From Sphaerimonospora sp050942215 (GTDB lineage Bacteria > Actinomycetota > Actinomycetes > Streptosporangiales > Streptosporangiaceae), in NCBI RefSeq assembly GCF_050942215.1, contig NZ_CP192056.1:372001-436000 (forward strand): a stretch of DNA of 64,000 nt. The letters run 5' to 3'. A model generated the notes under the pieces. The model was not told where the DNA came from. It saw only the letters and a list, made by a program, of their open reading frames with translations, and made no database searches. Below are positions 34,202 through 44,155 of this stretch, one piece after another. The first letter of the stretch is position 1. Every line of letters starts with the position of its first letter. A program made the translations under genes and the position numbers.

Positions 34202-35485
34202 TCAGATCAGGGGGCGCAGCTGCAGCGTCTGGGTGCGGCCGGGACCGACGCCGATGGCGGAGATCGGTGCGCCGCTCATCTCCTCCAGCGCCCTGACGTA
34301 CGACTGGGCGTTGGGCGGCAGATCCTCGAAGGTCTTGGCCTCGGTGATGTCCTCCTGCCAGCCGGGCAGCTCCTCGTAGATCGGCTTGGCGTGGTGGAAC
34401 TCCGTCTGCGTCATCGGGATCTCGTCGTGCCGCACGCCGCCGACGTCGTAGGCCACGCAGACCGGGATCCGCTCCAGGCCGGACAGCACGTCGAGCTTCG
34501 TGAGGAAGAAGTCGGTGACGCCGTTGATCCGCGTGGCGTAGCGCGCGATGACCGCGTCGAACCAGCCGCAGCGGCGGTTGCGCCCGGTGGTGGTGCCGAA
34601 CTCGCCGCCGGTCTGGCGCAGCCACTCGCCCTGCTCGTCCAGCAGCTCGGTGGGGAACGGCCCGGAGCCGACGCGCGTGGTGTACGCCTTCAGAATGCCG
34701 ATTATCCTGGTCAGCCGGGTCGGGGGGATGCCGGAGCCGGTGCAGGCGCCACCCGAGGTGGGGGAACTCGACGTGACGAAGGGGTAGGTGCCGTGGTCGA
34801 TGTCGAGCAGCGTGCCCTGGCCGCCTTCGAGCAGTACGACCTTGTTCTCGTCGAGCGCCCGGCTCAGCACGAGCGAGGTGTCGGTGATGTGCGGGCGCAG
34901 CCGCTCGGCGTAGCCGAGGTACTCTTCGAGGATCTTGGCTGGCTCCAGGCCACGGCGATTGTAGATCTTGGTGAGGATCTGGTTCTTCTCGGTGAGCGCG
35001 GCCTCGATCTTCTGGCCGAGGATGCCCGGGTCGAGCAGGTCCTGGACGCGGATGCCCATGCGGTAGATCTTGTCGCCGTACGTCGGGCCGATGCCCCGCC
35101 CGGTCGTACCGATCTTGGACTTGCCGAGGTAGCGCTCGGTCACCTTGTCGATGGCCTTGTGGTGGGGCATGATCAGGTGGGCGTTGGCCGAGATCAGCAG
35201 ACGGTCACAGGTGATCCCGCGTTCCGCGAGGCCGTCGATCTCGCCGAGCAGCACGCCGGGGTCGATGACGACGCCGTTGCCGATGACCGGCACGACGTCG
35301 GGCGACAGCACCCCGGTCGGCAGGAGGTGCAGCGCGTACTTCTGATCCCCGATGACCACGGTGTGGCCCGCGTTGTTCCCTCCCTGATAGCGCACGACGT
35401 AGTCGACGTCGCCGCCCAGCAGGTCGGTGGCCTTCCCCTTGCCCTCGTCGCCCCACTGGGCGCCCACGAGAACGACAGCCGGCAT
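34202..35485 (-). CDS. purA: adenylosuccinate synthetase
   Basis: 427 residues from ATG 35485 with GGAGTGG upstream. It makes adenylosuccinate from IMP and aspartate with GTP. Signatures: VLVGAQWGDEGKGKATDLL at the N-terminus (GTP P-loop and catalytic Asp), YQGGNNAGHTVV (catalytic His), GTTGRGIGPTYGDK, VTSSSPTSGGACTGSG, TTTGRNRRCGWFD. Placed before DUF3151 and fbaA genes, as in other actinobacteria. Confidence 0.96.
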   Translation of the reverse strand: MPAVVLVGAQWGDEGKGKATDLLGGDVDYVVRYQGGNNAGHTVVIGDQKYALHLLPTGVLSPDVVPVIGNGVVIDPGVLLGEIDGLAERGITCDRLLISANAHLIMPHHKAIDKVTERYLGKSKIGTTGRGIGPTYGDKIYRMGIRVQDLLDPGILGQKIEAALTEKNQILTKIYNRRGLEPAKILEEYLGYAERLRPHITDTSLVLSRALDENKVVLLEGGQGTLLDIDHGTYPFVTSSSPTSGGACTGSGIPPTRLTRIIGILKAYTTRVGSGPFPTELLDEQGEWLRQTGGEFGTTTGRNRRCGWFDAVIARYATRINGVTDFFLTKLDVLSGLERIPVCVAYDVGGVRHDEIPMTQTEFHHAKPIYEELPGWQEDITEAKTFEDLPPNAQSYVRALEEMSGAPISAIGVGPGRTQTLQLRPLI

Positions 35486-35510
35486 GGTTCCACTCCCGAG
35501 CACAAATGGA

Positions 35511-35537
35511 AAACCCCTGACGCAAGCGCGGCAGGGG
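35511..35537 (-). terminator. rho-independent type terminator after the DUF3151 gene
   Basis: Read on the minus strand: CCCCTG stem, CAGGGG return (35514-35519 with 35532-35537), followed directly by TTTT. It separates the DUF3151 gene from purA. Confidence 0.6.
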
Positions 35538-35613
35538 CTCTTGCAACCAGAGACTATCCCAGGCCCCGAGCCCGGCGAGACCTGGGAGATCGGTTGTTAT
35601 CGCCTTAAATCGG

Positions 35614-36036
35614 TCAGGGGGCGTGAATCAGGACGTCGGCGGCGGTTGTGCTGCTGTCCCGGAGGAACTGGGCGCAACGCTCGGCCTCGTCCTTCTCCCC
35701 GATCGCCTGGGCCGCACGCGAGAGCGCGTACAGGCATCGCAGGAACCCCCGGTTCGGCTCGTGCTCCCATGGAATCGGGCCGTGGCCCTTCCACCCGGCG
35801 CGCCGGAGCTGGTCGAGCCCCCGGTGATAACCGGTGCGCGCGAAGGCGTACGACGTCACGGCATGCCCCGCCGCGAAGTAGTCGTCCGCGAGAGTGGCCC
35901 AGGCCGCCGCGTAGGCGGGGAAACGCGCGGCCACGTCGGCCGCCTTCGTACCCGCCTCCAGCATCTCGCGGGCCTCGGAGTGGTCCGGCAGCAGGGTGGG
36001 CGGCGGACCGGCAAGGAGGTTCTCGTGCGATTCCAT
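35614..36036 (-). CDS. DUF3151-family protein
   Basis: 140 residues from ATG 36036. The N-terminus HENLLAGPPPTLLPDH and the body (FPAYAAAWATLADDYFAAGHAVTSYAFARTGYHRGLDQLRRAGWKGHGPIPWEHEPNRGFLRCLYALSRAAQAIGE, quoted here only in its pattern) are typical of this small helical actinobacterial family, whose function is unknown; the helices resemble tetratricopeptide units. Location between purA and fbaA is the usual one. Confidence 0.85.
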   Translation of the reverse strand: MESHENLLAGPPPTLLPDHSEAREMLEAGTKAADVAARFPAYAAAWATLADDYFAAGHAVTSYAFARTGYHRGLDQLRRAGWKGHGPIPWEHEPNRGFLRCLYALSRAAQAIGEKDEAERCAQFLRDSSTTAADVLIHAP

Positions 36037-36109
36037 AGTGCACAGTCTCACCTGTGAAACGCCCGGAGGTAATGGCGGGTCCCGGTTGTAATCGCTGCCT
36101 TCACGCGGA

Positions 36110-36138
36110 AACGGAAGATCGTCGAAAAATCTTCCGTT
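36110..36138 (-). terminator. hairpin downstream of fbaA
   Basis: AACGGAAGAT (36110-36119) and ATCTTCCGTT (36129-36138) are perfect complements around a 9-nt loop, 40 bp beyond the fbaA stop. Confidence 0.6.
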
Positions 36139-36178
36139 CCCGCGCTGCCGGCCGACCCGTCCGACCGGCGCCGGCGGA

Positions 36179-37201
<1,023 letters not shown>

Positions 37202-37356
37202 CGGTAGTCATCTCCTTATGGACGTTAACCCGGCGATGCCCAGTATCCCGAAGGTCACGCCGGAGAGGAAAGCGGCACCGCCGTCGGCCGCCGCATGTGG
37301 CCGGAGCGTCCGTTTCGGTTAACTCTCGGCTGATGCGCGACGGGTAGGCTCGCCTC

Positions 37357-38037
37357 GTGGACGTCCTCTTGGATCTTCTTGACCCGAAGTGGTGGCTCGG
37401 CATGCTCGGTGCCTTCGCCACGATCGGCGTCATCGCCATCGTCTTCGCGGAGACCGGACTGCTCGTCGGGTTCTTCCTCCCGGGTGACTCACTGCTGGTC
37501 GCCGCAGGGATCTTCAGTGGCGCCGCGGCCGCGCAGAGCCTGCAGATCGAACCGCTCTCGCTGCCCACGCTGCTCGTCTTCACGCCGCTCGCCGCCATCG
37601 CGGGAGCGCAACTCGGCCACTATCTCGGTTCGAGATTCGGCCGCAAGTTGTTCGACAAACCGGACTCCCGGCTGTTCAAGAAGGAGCACGTCGAGAAGGC
37701 GGAGTTCTACTTCGAGAAATTCGGCCCGGCCAAGGCCGTCGTCGTCGCCCGGTTCATGCCGATCGTCCGCACGTTCATGAACCCCGTCGCCGGTGTGCTG
37801 GAGATGGACGCCCGCCGCTTCTTCGTCTGGAACGTCCTCGGCGGAGTCGTGTGGGTCGAGTCCCTGCTGATGCTCGGCCACTTCCTCGGTGAGAGTGTCG
37901 AGAACATCGACAAGTACATCCTGCCCGGCGTCTTCGTGGTCGTCCTCCTGTCGATCCTCCCGATCGTCCGCGAGGTGCTCAAGAACCGCAAGGCAGCCCG
38001 GGTCGAGCCGAGAGGCCGACACCACGCCCGCAAGTGA
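37357..38037 (+). CDS. DedA-family membrane protein
   Basis: 226 residues from GTG 37357. SNARE-associated/DedA pattern: FAETGLLVGFFLPGDSLLVAAG, GAQLGHYLGSRFGRKLF, VVVARFMPIVRTFMNPVAGVLEM (the conserved Arg-containing re-entrant loop), and terminal hydrophobic helices. Members move polyprenyl phosphates or other lipids across the membrane; the exact substrate here is not predictable. The C-terminus is basic. Confidence 0.9.
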   Translation: MDVLLDLLDPKWWLGMLGAFATIGVIAIVFAETGLLVGFFLPGDSLLVAAGIFSGAAAAQSLQIEPLSLPTLLVFTPLAAIAGAQLGHYLGSRFGRKLFDKPDSRLFKKEHVEKAEFYFEKFGPAKAVVVARFMPIVRTFMNPVAGVLEMDARRFFVWNVLGGVVWVESLLMLGHFLGESVENIDKYILPGVFVVVLLSILPIVREVLKNRKAARVEPRGRHHARK

Positions 38038-38075
38038 CTCGCCGTTAGCGGAGCCGTCGCCTACCCTTCCACAAT

Positions 38076-38540
38076 GTGGGACGGCACAGGTCTGACCCCG
38101 TGGGCTTCGCCAGGCTGGCACTCGTCGGCCTGGCGGCACTGCTGCTGCTCGCGCTGGTCGTGATCGGCGCGCGGGCGCTGCTGTCCGCGCTCGGCTCCGA
38201 GGACGTGCCCGAGGCAGCGTCCTCCCCGACGGCGTCCGCCTCGGCCACCGCCACGGCCTCTCCCGCTGAGACCGCGCGGCGGCCGGGCGATCGGGTGCCC
38301 ACCGTACGCATCGTGTGCCAGGCCGACAGCTGCCCGGTCTTCGTACGGGTGCCCGGCGGCGACGTGCTCATCGACCGGGATCTGAGCCAGGGCGAGCAGG
38401 CGTCCTATTTCGAACCGGAACTCGACGTGGTCCTGGCCGACGGGAGCGTGGTCCAGGTGTTCGAGAACGGCGAACTCCGCGCCGCCGGCGCACCCGGCGA
38501 ACGTGAATCTTTCAGCGTCACGCGAGCCCGAGATCGGTGA
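38076..38540 (+). CDS. membrane-anchored protein with small extracytoplasmic domain
   Basis: 154 residues from GTG 38076. One transmembrane helix (ALVGLAALLLLALVVIGARAL, about residues 13-33), an Ala/Thr/Ser linker, then a beta-rich domain (PTVRIVCQADSCPVFVRVPGG, VLIDRDLSQGEQASYFEPELDVVLADGS) with two cysteines 5 apart. The domain looks like the C-terminal beta fold of RodZ-like proteins, but without its helix-turn-helix; this is only a resemblance. The 3' end overlaps the convergent pyrE by 23 bp. Confidence 0.6.
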   Translation: MGRHRSDPVGFARLALVGLAALLLLALVVIGARALLSALGSEDVPEAASSPTASASATATASPAETARRPGDRVPTVRIVCQADSCPVFVRVPGGDVLIDRDLSQGEQASYFEPELDVVLADGSVVQVFENGELRAAGAPGERESFSVTRARDR

Positions 38541-39054
38541 GGCCGAAGGCCGAGCGGTACGGCAGGCCGGTCGCGGCCAGGTTCTCGTCGCCGCCGCGGT
38601 GCACGATCGTCGCGATGCCCACGACCTCGGCGCCCGCCTCCCGCAGCGCCTCGACCGCGGTCAGCACGGAGCCGCCCGTGGTCGTGGTGTCCTCGACGGC
38701 CAGCACCCGCCGCCCGGCGACGTCCGGCCCCTCGATCCTGCGCTGCAGCCCGTGCGCCTTGCCCGCCTTTCGCACGACGAACGCGTTCAGCGCGCGGCCA
38801 CGGGCCGCCGCCGCGTGCAGCATCGCGGTCGCCACCGGGTCCGCGCCCAGCGTCAGCCCTCCGACGGCCTCGTAGCCGAGGTCCTCGGTGAGGTCGAGCA
38901 TCACCCGGCCCACCAGCGGGGCCGCCACCGCGTCCAGCGTGATGCGCCGCAGGTCCACGTACCAGTCGGCCTCCTTGCCCGACGAGAGCACGACCCGGCC
39001 GTGCACGATTCCCTTGTTCTTGATCTCGTCCAGGAGGCTGTCGCGGTCACTCAT
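38518..39054 (-). CDS. pyrE: orotate phosphoribosyltransferase
   Basis: 178 residues from ATG 39054. It couples orotate with PRPP to make OMP in pyrimidine synthesis. Visible: SSGKEADWYVDLRR, GGLTLGADPVATAM, FVVRKAGKAHGLQRRIEG (flexible loop Lys/Arg) and the PRPP motif VLAVEDTTTTGGSVLTA. Convergent with and overlapping the previous gene's 3' end. Confidence 0.94.
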   Translation of the reverse strand: MSDRDSLLDEIKNKGIVHGRVVLSSGKEADWYVDLRRITLDAVAAPLVGRVMLDLTEDLGYEAVGGLTLGADPVATAMLHAAAARGRALNAFVVRKAGKAHGLQRRIEGPDVAGRRVLAVEDTTTTGGSVLTAVEALREAGAEVVGIATIVHRGGDENLAATGLPYRSAFGLTDLGLA

Positions 39055-39186
39055 GGTGCTCAGCGTACGGCTTCCCGATGACCCGTCGGGCACCTGCCGT
39101 TCCGGGTAAAGCGGTCACCCCGGTTTAGCCATGCGGGAGGGTGCGGAATTAATGGCCTTGCAACACTGGGTAATCGCGAGGTCACC

Positions 39187-41718
39187 ATGAGTAGAAAAGC
39201 CCGGCAAACCGACATCGAGTTGCTGGAAGCCGTGCGAGGTGGGAGCACCGCGGCGTATGGCGTGCTCTACCAGCGGCACGTGGGAGCGGCCAGGTCACTC
39301 GCCCGGCAGCTCGTGCAGGGCACCGATGAGGTCGAGGAGGTCCTGGTCGCGGCCTTCGCCCAGGTCCTGGACCTGATCCGGAACGGGGCCGGCCCGGTCT
39401 GCGCCTTCCGGCCCTACCTGCTGACGGCGGTCCGGCGTTATGTGACCATCGGAGAGGTCGACCTGGCCGACCCCGACCACGTCCACGTGGACCCGGAGCT
39501 GGCCGGTCTGGAGCGTTCGGCGATCGCGCGGGCCTACCTCGCGCTGCCCGAGCAGTGGCGGATGGTGCTGTGGCACGCCGAGGTCGAGGGCGCCGGTCAC
39601 TCGGAGCTCGCCTCGTTCCTCGCGCTCTCCCGGAAAGGCGCGGCGACTCTCGTCGCGCAGGCTCGTGAAGGCCTCCGGCAGGCGTACCTCAGGCTTCACG
39701 AGGAGACGGGGCCGGACGAGGAGTGCCGCCCGATCCTGCCCAAGATCGTGGAGTACGTCGAAGGCGATCTGCCCAGGCGTGCGACCGGCGACGTGGACGA
39801 GCACATCGCCGGGTGCATCGACTGCCGGTCGGTGTTCCTGGAGCTCGCGGATCTGACGCAGGGGCTGCGTGTGATCGTCGGCCCGCTCGTGGCGGGCCCG
39901 GCCGTCGACGACTACCTCGCGGATCTCGCCGGGACGGGTGACGTGATGAAGGCCGAGCCGCGAAGCGTGCCCGTGCTCTCCCGGGTGCCCACGCCGTGCC
40001 GCGCCGCCCTCGCGGGTGCGGCCGCCGCCGCACTGGCCATGAGCCTGTTCCTGCTGGTCTCCGGGCCGGTCGTGAAGAGACCCCTGGCCGGGGAGGAGGC
40101 GGCGCTGTTCCCGCGCAGCGCCTCCGGCCCGCCCACCCACACCCGGGCCCCCGTGGGCGCCGCATCCGACGCATCCTCGCCCGCTCCGGGTCGGGACCGC
40201 TCCCGGAAGGCTCCGCCCGAGCAGAAGACGGCCTCCGAGTCAGCGCAGAGGGCGGTCTCTGAGCGGAAGACGGCCTCCGAGTCAGCGCGGAAGGCGGCCT
40301 CCGCGCTCTCCACTCCCCGTACGAGGCCGACGCGAAGCGCTCCGTCGCTGCGGGCGCTCGGCGGGCGCAGTGCGCTGGCCGCCCCGCAGGTCACCCGTGA
40401 GCGGGTCAGACGGCAGGCGCGGCCCCCGGCCGGGGCTGGTCGGGAGGGCCTCGGCCGGACGGATCCGGGTCAGACGGATCCGGGCCATACGGATCTGGGC
40501 CGGTCGGAGCAGGGCCGGTCGGGCGTCAGGCGGCCCGCGCTGGTCGCGGCCATCGACCCGCTCGGCGCGCTCGTCCGCGCCAGGCCCGGGATCGTCGCCC
40601 TGCGGCTGCGCAACTCCGGGACGGCGGCGGGGCAGGACGTCACGGCCACGGTACGTCTGCCGCGTGGTGTCATGCTCATGGCCGCAGGAACGGAGGACGG
40701 CTGGTCCTGCCATACGGCCGGGCAGCGTGTGCGGTGCGCTCGCCCGGGACTGGCCGCCGGTGAGAGCAGCACGCTCTTCCTGCGAGTGAACGTGGCCGCC
40801 GACGCGCCGACCACCGGGGGACTCGGGGCGTCGGTGCGGTCGGGTCCGCTGAAGACCGTCGCCGAGTCCGATTCCGACGTACGGGAGGCCGGCGCCGCGG
40901 CCCGATTCGCCGTGGCCGGCAGGGTGATGACACGGACCGCCGGCAACGCGCTGCTGGGCCCCGCCGGCGGCCGCCGGGGCTGCGCGTCCGGCGAGTCCCG
41001 CGAGCCGGTCGAGGGGACCGGCGACCCGGGGGCGGCGGTTCCGATCGACCTCGATCACGACTCCACCACGCGCACCTCCAGCTGCGCACACCTCGACCTG
41101 CCCACCGGAAGCCGGGTGCTCTGGGCCGGCCTCTACTGGTCGGCCGTCGGTCGGGAATCGGCTCGTTCCTTCTCCGGACGGGAGGTGAAGGTCCGGCCGC
41201 CGGGCGCCGAGAGTTATCAGACGGTCAGGGCGGCCGAGGTGACGCATCGCGAACGGCGGCCGGGCTATCAGGCGTTCGCTGACGTCACCGCCATGGTCCG
41301 CGGTTCCGGCCGAGGCCGCTGGTGGGTCGCCGACGCCCCGACGGGGCCGGGGGTCGCCAGGCAGGCCGGTTGGAGCCTGGTCGTGGTGGCCGAGGACAGG
41401 CACCGGCCGTACGGCACGGCGACGGTTCTGGACGTGACCGACGGCAGCGGCGAGACGATGACGATCCCGCTCGACGGCCTCACCCCCGGCGGCGCTCCGG
41501 CCAGGGTCGATCTCGTGCTGTGGAACGCCGGGGGCGGCGTCGTGACGATGAACGACCGGTCACCGCGTGATGCCGGCCGTCGCGGCAGAAGAGCCGGAGC
41601 CTCGGCGGCGGACGCCGTCCAGATGCTTCTCGGCCGCCGCCCGGTGCTGCGGGTGACAGCCGGACGCGACGGGCTCCTCTTCGGAGTCGTCGCGGTCACC
41701 ACTCGTACATGGTCCTAA
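39187..41718 (+). CDS. transmembrane ECF sigma factor fused to zinc-finger anti-sigma and extracellular domains
   Basis: 843 residues. Residues 20-90 match sigma-70 region 2 in outline, and 105-170 region 4 (AYLALPEQWRMVLWHAEVEG, ASFLALSRKGAATLVAQAREGL). Residues 180-213 carry a zinc anti-sigma pattern, C180-x25-H206-x3-C210-x2-C213 (HIAGCIDC). One membrane helix (about 273-293) follows, then a low-complexity linker (300-465) with KTASESA repeats and TDPG-type repeats. The outside part has a DUF11-like beta domain (about 470-575) and a C-terminal domain (590-843: LWAGLYWSAVG, GYQAFADVTAMVRGSGRGRWWVAD, AGWSLVVVAED) like those of secreted actinobacterial surface proteins. Sensor, anti-sigma and sigma are thus one chain. 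ATG 39187 follows a short promoter region. Confidence 0.8.
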   Translation: MSRKARQTDIELLEAVRGGSTAAYGVLYQRHVGAARSLARQLVQGTDEVEEVLVAAFAQVLDLIRNGAGPVCAFRPYLLTAVRRYVTIGEVDLADPDHVHVDPELAGLERSAIARAYLALPEQWRMVLWHAEVEGAGHSELASFLALSRKGAATLVAQAREGLRQAYLRLHEETGPDEECRPILPKIVEYVEGDLPRRATGDVDEHIAGCIDCRSVFLELADLTQGLRVIVGPLVAGPAVDDYLADLAGTGDVMKAEPRSVPVLSRVPTPCRAALAGAAAAALAMSLFLLVSGPVVKRPLAGEEAALFPRSASGPPTHTRAPVGAASDASSPAPGRDRSRKAPPEQKTASESAQRAVSERKTASESARKAASALSTPRTRPTRSAPSLRALGGRSALAAPQVTRERVRRQARPPAGAGREGLGRTDPGQTDPGHTDLGRSEQGRSGVRRPALVAAIDPLGALVRARPGIVALRLRNSGTAAGQDVTATVRLPRGVMLMAAGTEDGWSCHTAGQRVRCARPGLAAGESSTLFLRVNVAADAPTTGGLGASVRSGPLKTVAESDSDVREAGAAARFAVAGRVMTRTAGNALLGPAGGRRGCASGESREPVEGTGDPGAAVPIDLDHDSTTRTSSCAHLDLPTGSRVLWAGLYWSAVGRESARSFSGREVKVRPPGAESYQTVRAAEVTHRERRPGYQAFADVTAMVRGSGRGRWWVADAPTGPGVARQAGWSLVVVAEDRHRPYGTATVLDVTDGSGETMTIPLDGLTPGGAPARVDLVLWNAGGGVVTMNDRSPRDAGRRGRRAGASAADAVQMLLGRRPVLRVTAGRDGLLFGVVAVTTRTWS

Positions 41719-41868
41719 CTGTCGGAGGGAGGGCAGGACCGGGGCAAACTGGTACGGTCTGCGTAAGAACTGTGACGTCAGGGGCGCCGGCCGAATCGCC
41801 GGGAATCACCCCGCGCGATCTACCCGCATGACTACCCTGAAAGAGCCACGCAGGAAGGGCGGTGTCAC

Positions 41869-43539
41869 GTGGATCGGTGCGCGCTGTTCGTTGACGCCGG
41901 CTATTTGCTGGCCGACGGCGCGATGGCCGTGCATGGGACCCGCCATCGTGAGGCCGTCGCGTGGGACTACCCCGGTCTGCTGAAGCTCCTGACCGGTCTG
42001 TCGCGCGAGCGTACGGGCCTGCCGTTGCTGAGATGCTACTGGTACGAGGCGACCGTCGAGGGGCGCCGGACGCCGGAGCACGACGTGCTGGCCGACATCC
42101 CGGGCCTCAAGCTGCGGCTCGCCAGGATCAGGCCCGGCCGCCGGGAGGGCGTGGACGCCCAGGCGCATCGCGACCTGATGACCCTCGCCCGCAACAACGC
42201 GATCTGCGACGCGGTGGTCGTCAGCGGCGACGAAGATCTGGCGCAGGTGGTCAGCGATGCCCAGGACCTCGGCATCCGGGTGACCGTCATGCAGATCGCC
42301 GCCGACAGCGCGTGGGCGGCCTCTCGCACACTGCGGCAGGAGTGCGACGATCTCATCGAGATCGGCGGCGGCCAGCTCAGGCCGTACGTCACGATGATCA
42401 CTAGCGTGGATCCCGGCGGGCTGCCGAGCGGCAACGGCCAGCACCGCCATCAGCAGCCGGCGAGCAACGGCCAGGCGCACGGCAACAGCGCGGTGCCGCA
42501 CGTGAACGGGGCGTCGGAGGGCGACCGGTCCGCCGGTTCGGCGCGTACGCGTTCCTCCCAGCCGGCGCTTCCCGCACAGCCGTCGGCACCCCCGCAGCTC
42601 CCGCCGGCGCCGCCGCCCGGTCCCTCCCAGCCCGCCGCCCCCGCGCGGTCGAGCGGTTCCGGCCAACCGTCTGGAGCCGCCCCATCCGAGTCGGCCCCCT
42701 TCGGGTCGGCGCAGTCGGGTGGCTACGCACTCCCGCCCGGCTCCGGGCCGCCATCCGGCTCTGTTCCGCCGTCCGGACCGGCGCAGTCCTCCTCGGCGCA
42801 GTCCTCTCCGGCACAGTCGTCGTCGGCCCAATATCCGGCGGCGCAATATCCGTCGGCCCAACCTCCAGCGACACAGTCGCCCCCGACGCGGTCCTCGACC
42901 TCCGGGCCGACGCCCGCGCAGAGCTCATCGTCCGACCATCCGGGGCTCGCCGAGCCGCTGTCGCTGCCGCCGCCGTCCCAGCCGCAACCCCAGCGGGCGC
43001 GGCGTCAGCCGCAGTCGACGCCGCAGCCGCAGGTTCCGCCGTCCCACACCGCGTCATCCCAATCCGCGTCATCCCAATCCGCGCCGTCTCACAATGCGCC
43101 ATCTCATGGTGCGCCGCCTCACGGTGTGACGTCCCAGGGCGCCTCGTCCCAGGGGGTGCAGCCCCAGACCCCGGCGTCCGCACCGTCGCATCAGTACGGG
43201 AGCGGTTCCGGAGGCTACTCGCCCGTGCTGGGGCCGTACACGGGCCCCCATCCCGCCCCCATACCGTCCACGCCGCCTCAGCCGGGGACCACCACGACCC
43301 TCGCCGAGGCGGTGCAGGCCGCGCACAAGGAGGGGCATGACTTCGGCGAATCGGTGGCGCGTGACGCACCCGCCCTGTGGCTGGAGGCGGTGCTGGCCCG
43401 TAAGCCCCGCATGCCGTCCGATCTCGAGGCGCGCCTGCTGCAGGGCTCGTCGCTGCCGATCGATTTCCTGCTCCACGACGAGGTCCGCCACGCCCTCCGC
43501 CGCGGCTTCTGGGATGCCCTGGAGCGGGCACGCTACTGA
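41869..43539 (+). CDS. NYN-domain protein with long disordered linker
   Basis: 556 residues from GTG 41869 (AGGAAGGGCGG site). Residues 1-175 form a PIN-like NYN ribonuclease-type domain: CALFVDAGYLLADGA (first acidic residue), AHRDLMTLARNNAICDAVVVSGDEDLAQVVSDAQ (acidic SGDEDL cluster) and GIRVTVMQIA. Residues 180-470 are a Pro/Ser/Gln low-complexity segment with SAQ- and SQSA-type repeats. The last 80 residues (TLAEAVQAAHKEGHDFGESVARDAP, LEARLLQGSSLPIDFLLHDEVRHALRRGFW) form a helical domain found with NYN proteins. Role probably in RNA processing; unproven. Confidence 0.8.
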   Translation: MDRCALFVDAGYLLADGAMAVHGTRHREAVAWDYPGLLKLLTGLSRERTGLPLLRCYWYEATVEGRRTPEHDVLADIPGLKLRLARIRPGRREGVDAQAHRDLMTLARNNAICDAVVVSGDEDLAQVVSDAQDLGIRVTVMQIAADSAWAASRTLRQECDDLIEIGGGQLRPYVTMITSVDPGGLPSGNGQHRHQQPASNGQAHGNSAVPHVNGASEGDRSAGSARTRSSQPALPAQPSAPPQLPPAPPPGPSQPAAPARSSGSGQPSGAAPSESAPFGSAQSGGYALPPGSGPPSGSVPPSGPAQSSSAQSSPAQSSSAQYPAAQYPSAQPPATQSPPTRSSTSGPTPAQSSSSDHPGLAEPLSLPPPSQPQPQRARRQPQSTPQPQVPPSHTASSQSASSQSAPSHNAPSHGAPPHGVTSQGASSQGVQPQTPASAPSHQYGSGSGGYSPVLGPYTGPHPAPIPSTPPQPGTTTTLAEAVQAAHKEGHDFGESVARDAPALWLEAVLARKPRMPSDLEARLLQGSSLPIDFLLHDEVRHALRRGFWDALERARY

Positions 43540-43601
43540 TCGATGCCCTTGATCGGGTGCGGCTGATCGATGCCGTTGAGAGTCGGCGTGGGTGTGTGGC
43601 C

Positions 43602-43929
43602 GGTGCGAGAGGTCGAGGTCAGGAGGCTTCGTCCCTGGCCCGGCCGCTGAGCCAGGCCGCGATCTGCGTCCTGGAGTTGAAGCCGAGCTTGTCGAGGATG
43701 TGCTCGATGTGCCCTTCCGCGGTGCGCTGCGAGATCACGAGTGTGGCCGCGATGTCCTTGTTGCTGAGCCCCTGCGCGACGAGCTCGGCGATCTCGGACT
43801 CCCTGCGGGTCAGCGGCCACAGTCGTCCTGGGACGCTCTCCGCCTGAGACCGCTGTGGCGATCCCTCCTGCAGGGCGTAGCGGATCGCCTCGCCGTACGA
43901 CATCTTGCCGCCGCGCTTGAACGCGGTCT
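43602..43929 (-). pseudogene. duplicated 3' end of an LAL-type LuxR regulator
   Basis: Nearly identical to 45121-45448 (I count two mismatches in 328 bp), which is the 3' end of the intact regulator. It contains the complete LuxR-type DNA-binding domain (TRRESEIAELVAQGLSNKDIAA) and the stop codon (43619). It continues upstream in frame to a GTG at 43963, so a 114-residue solo HTH protein could be made, but no ribosome-binding site is visible. The sequence in frame before the GTG (43964-44040) codes for a signal-peptide-like stretch (YRLGPLLALSLLAVLGGATS), apparently from a different gene. Confidence 0.85.
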
Positions 43930-44095
43930 TGACGGCCCTTGCGGAGGTTGCCCCTCCGAGCACGGCGAGCAGGGATAACGCGAGTAGCGGGCCGAGCCGG
44001 TAGCGGCGTCCCCGGCGGCTGCGCGAATCGGGGACCGCGTCCCGGCGCTCTCGGAAATGAAAGTTTCACAAGAACCAGAAACTCCTTGTCAAGAG

Positions 44096-44113
44096 TCATT
44101 GAATCATCAATGA
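44096..44113. promoter_or_regulatory. inverted repeat upstream of the small secreted protein gene
   Basis: TCATTGA and TCAATGA with ATCA between them, 42 bp before the GTG start; another palindrome, TGAAAGTTTCA, is at 44058-44068. A/T-rich promoter-like patch. Possible operator. Confidence 0.4.
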
Positions 44114-44155
44114 TTGCTGGGTCAGAGGTTTCTGTGAGAACTAGGGGAGGCAGCA

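Noticed and set aside
42401..43531. Minus-strand frame opposite the NYN gene's linker
   Set aside because: Arises from the repetitive Pro/Ser/Gln coding; no start signal.
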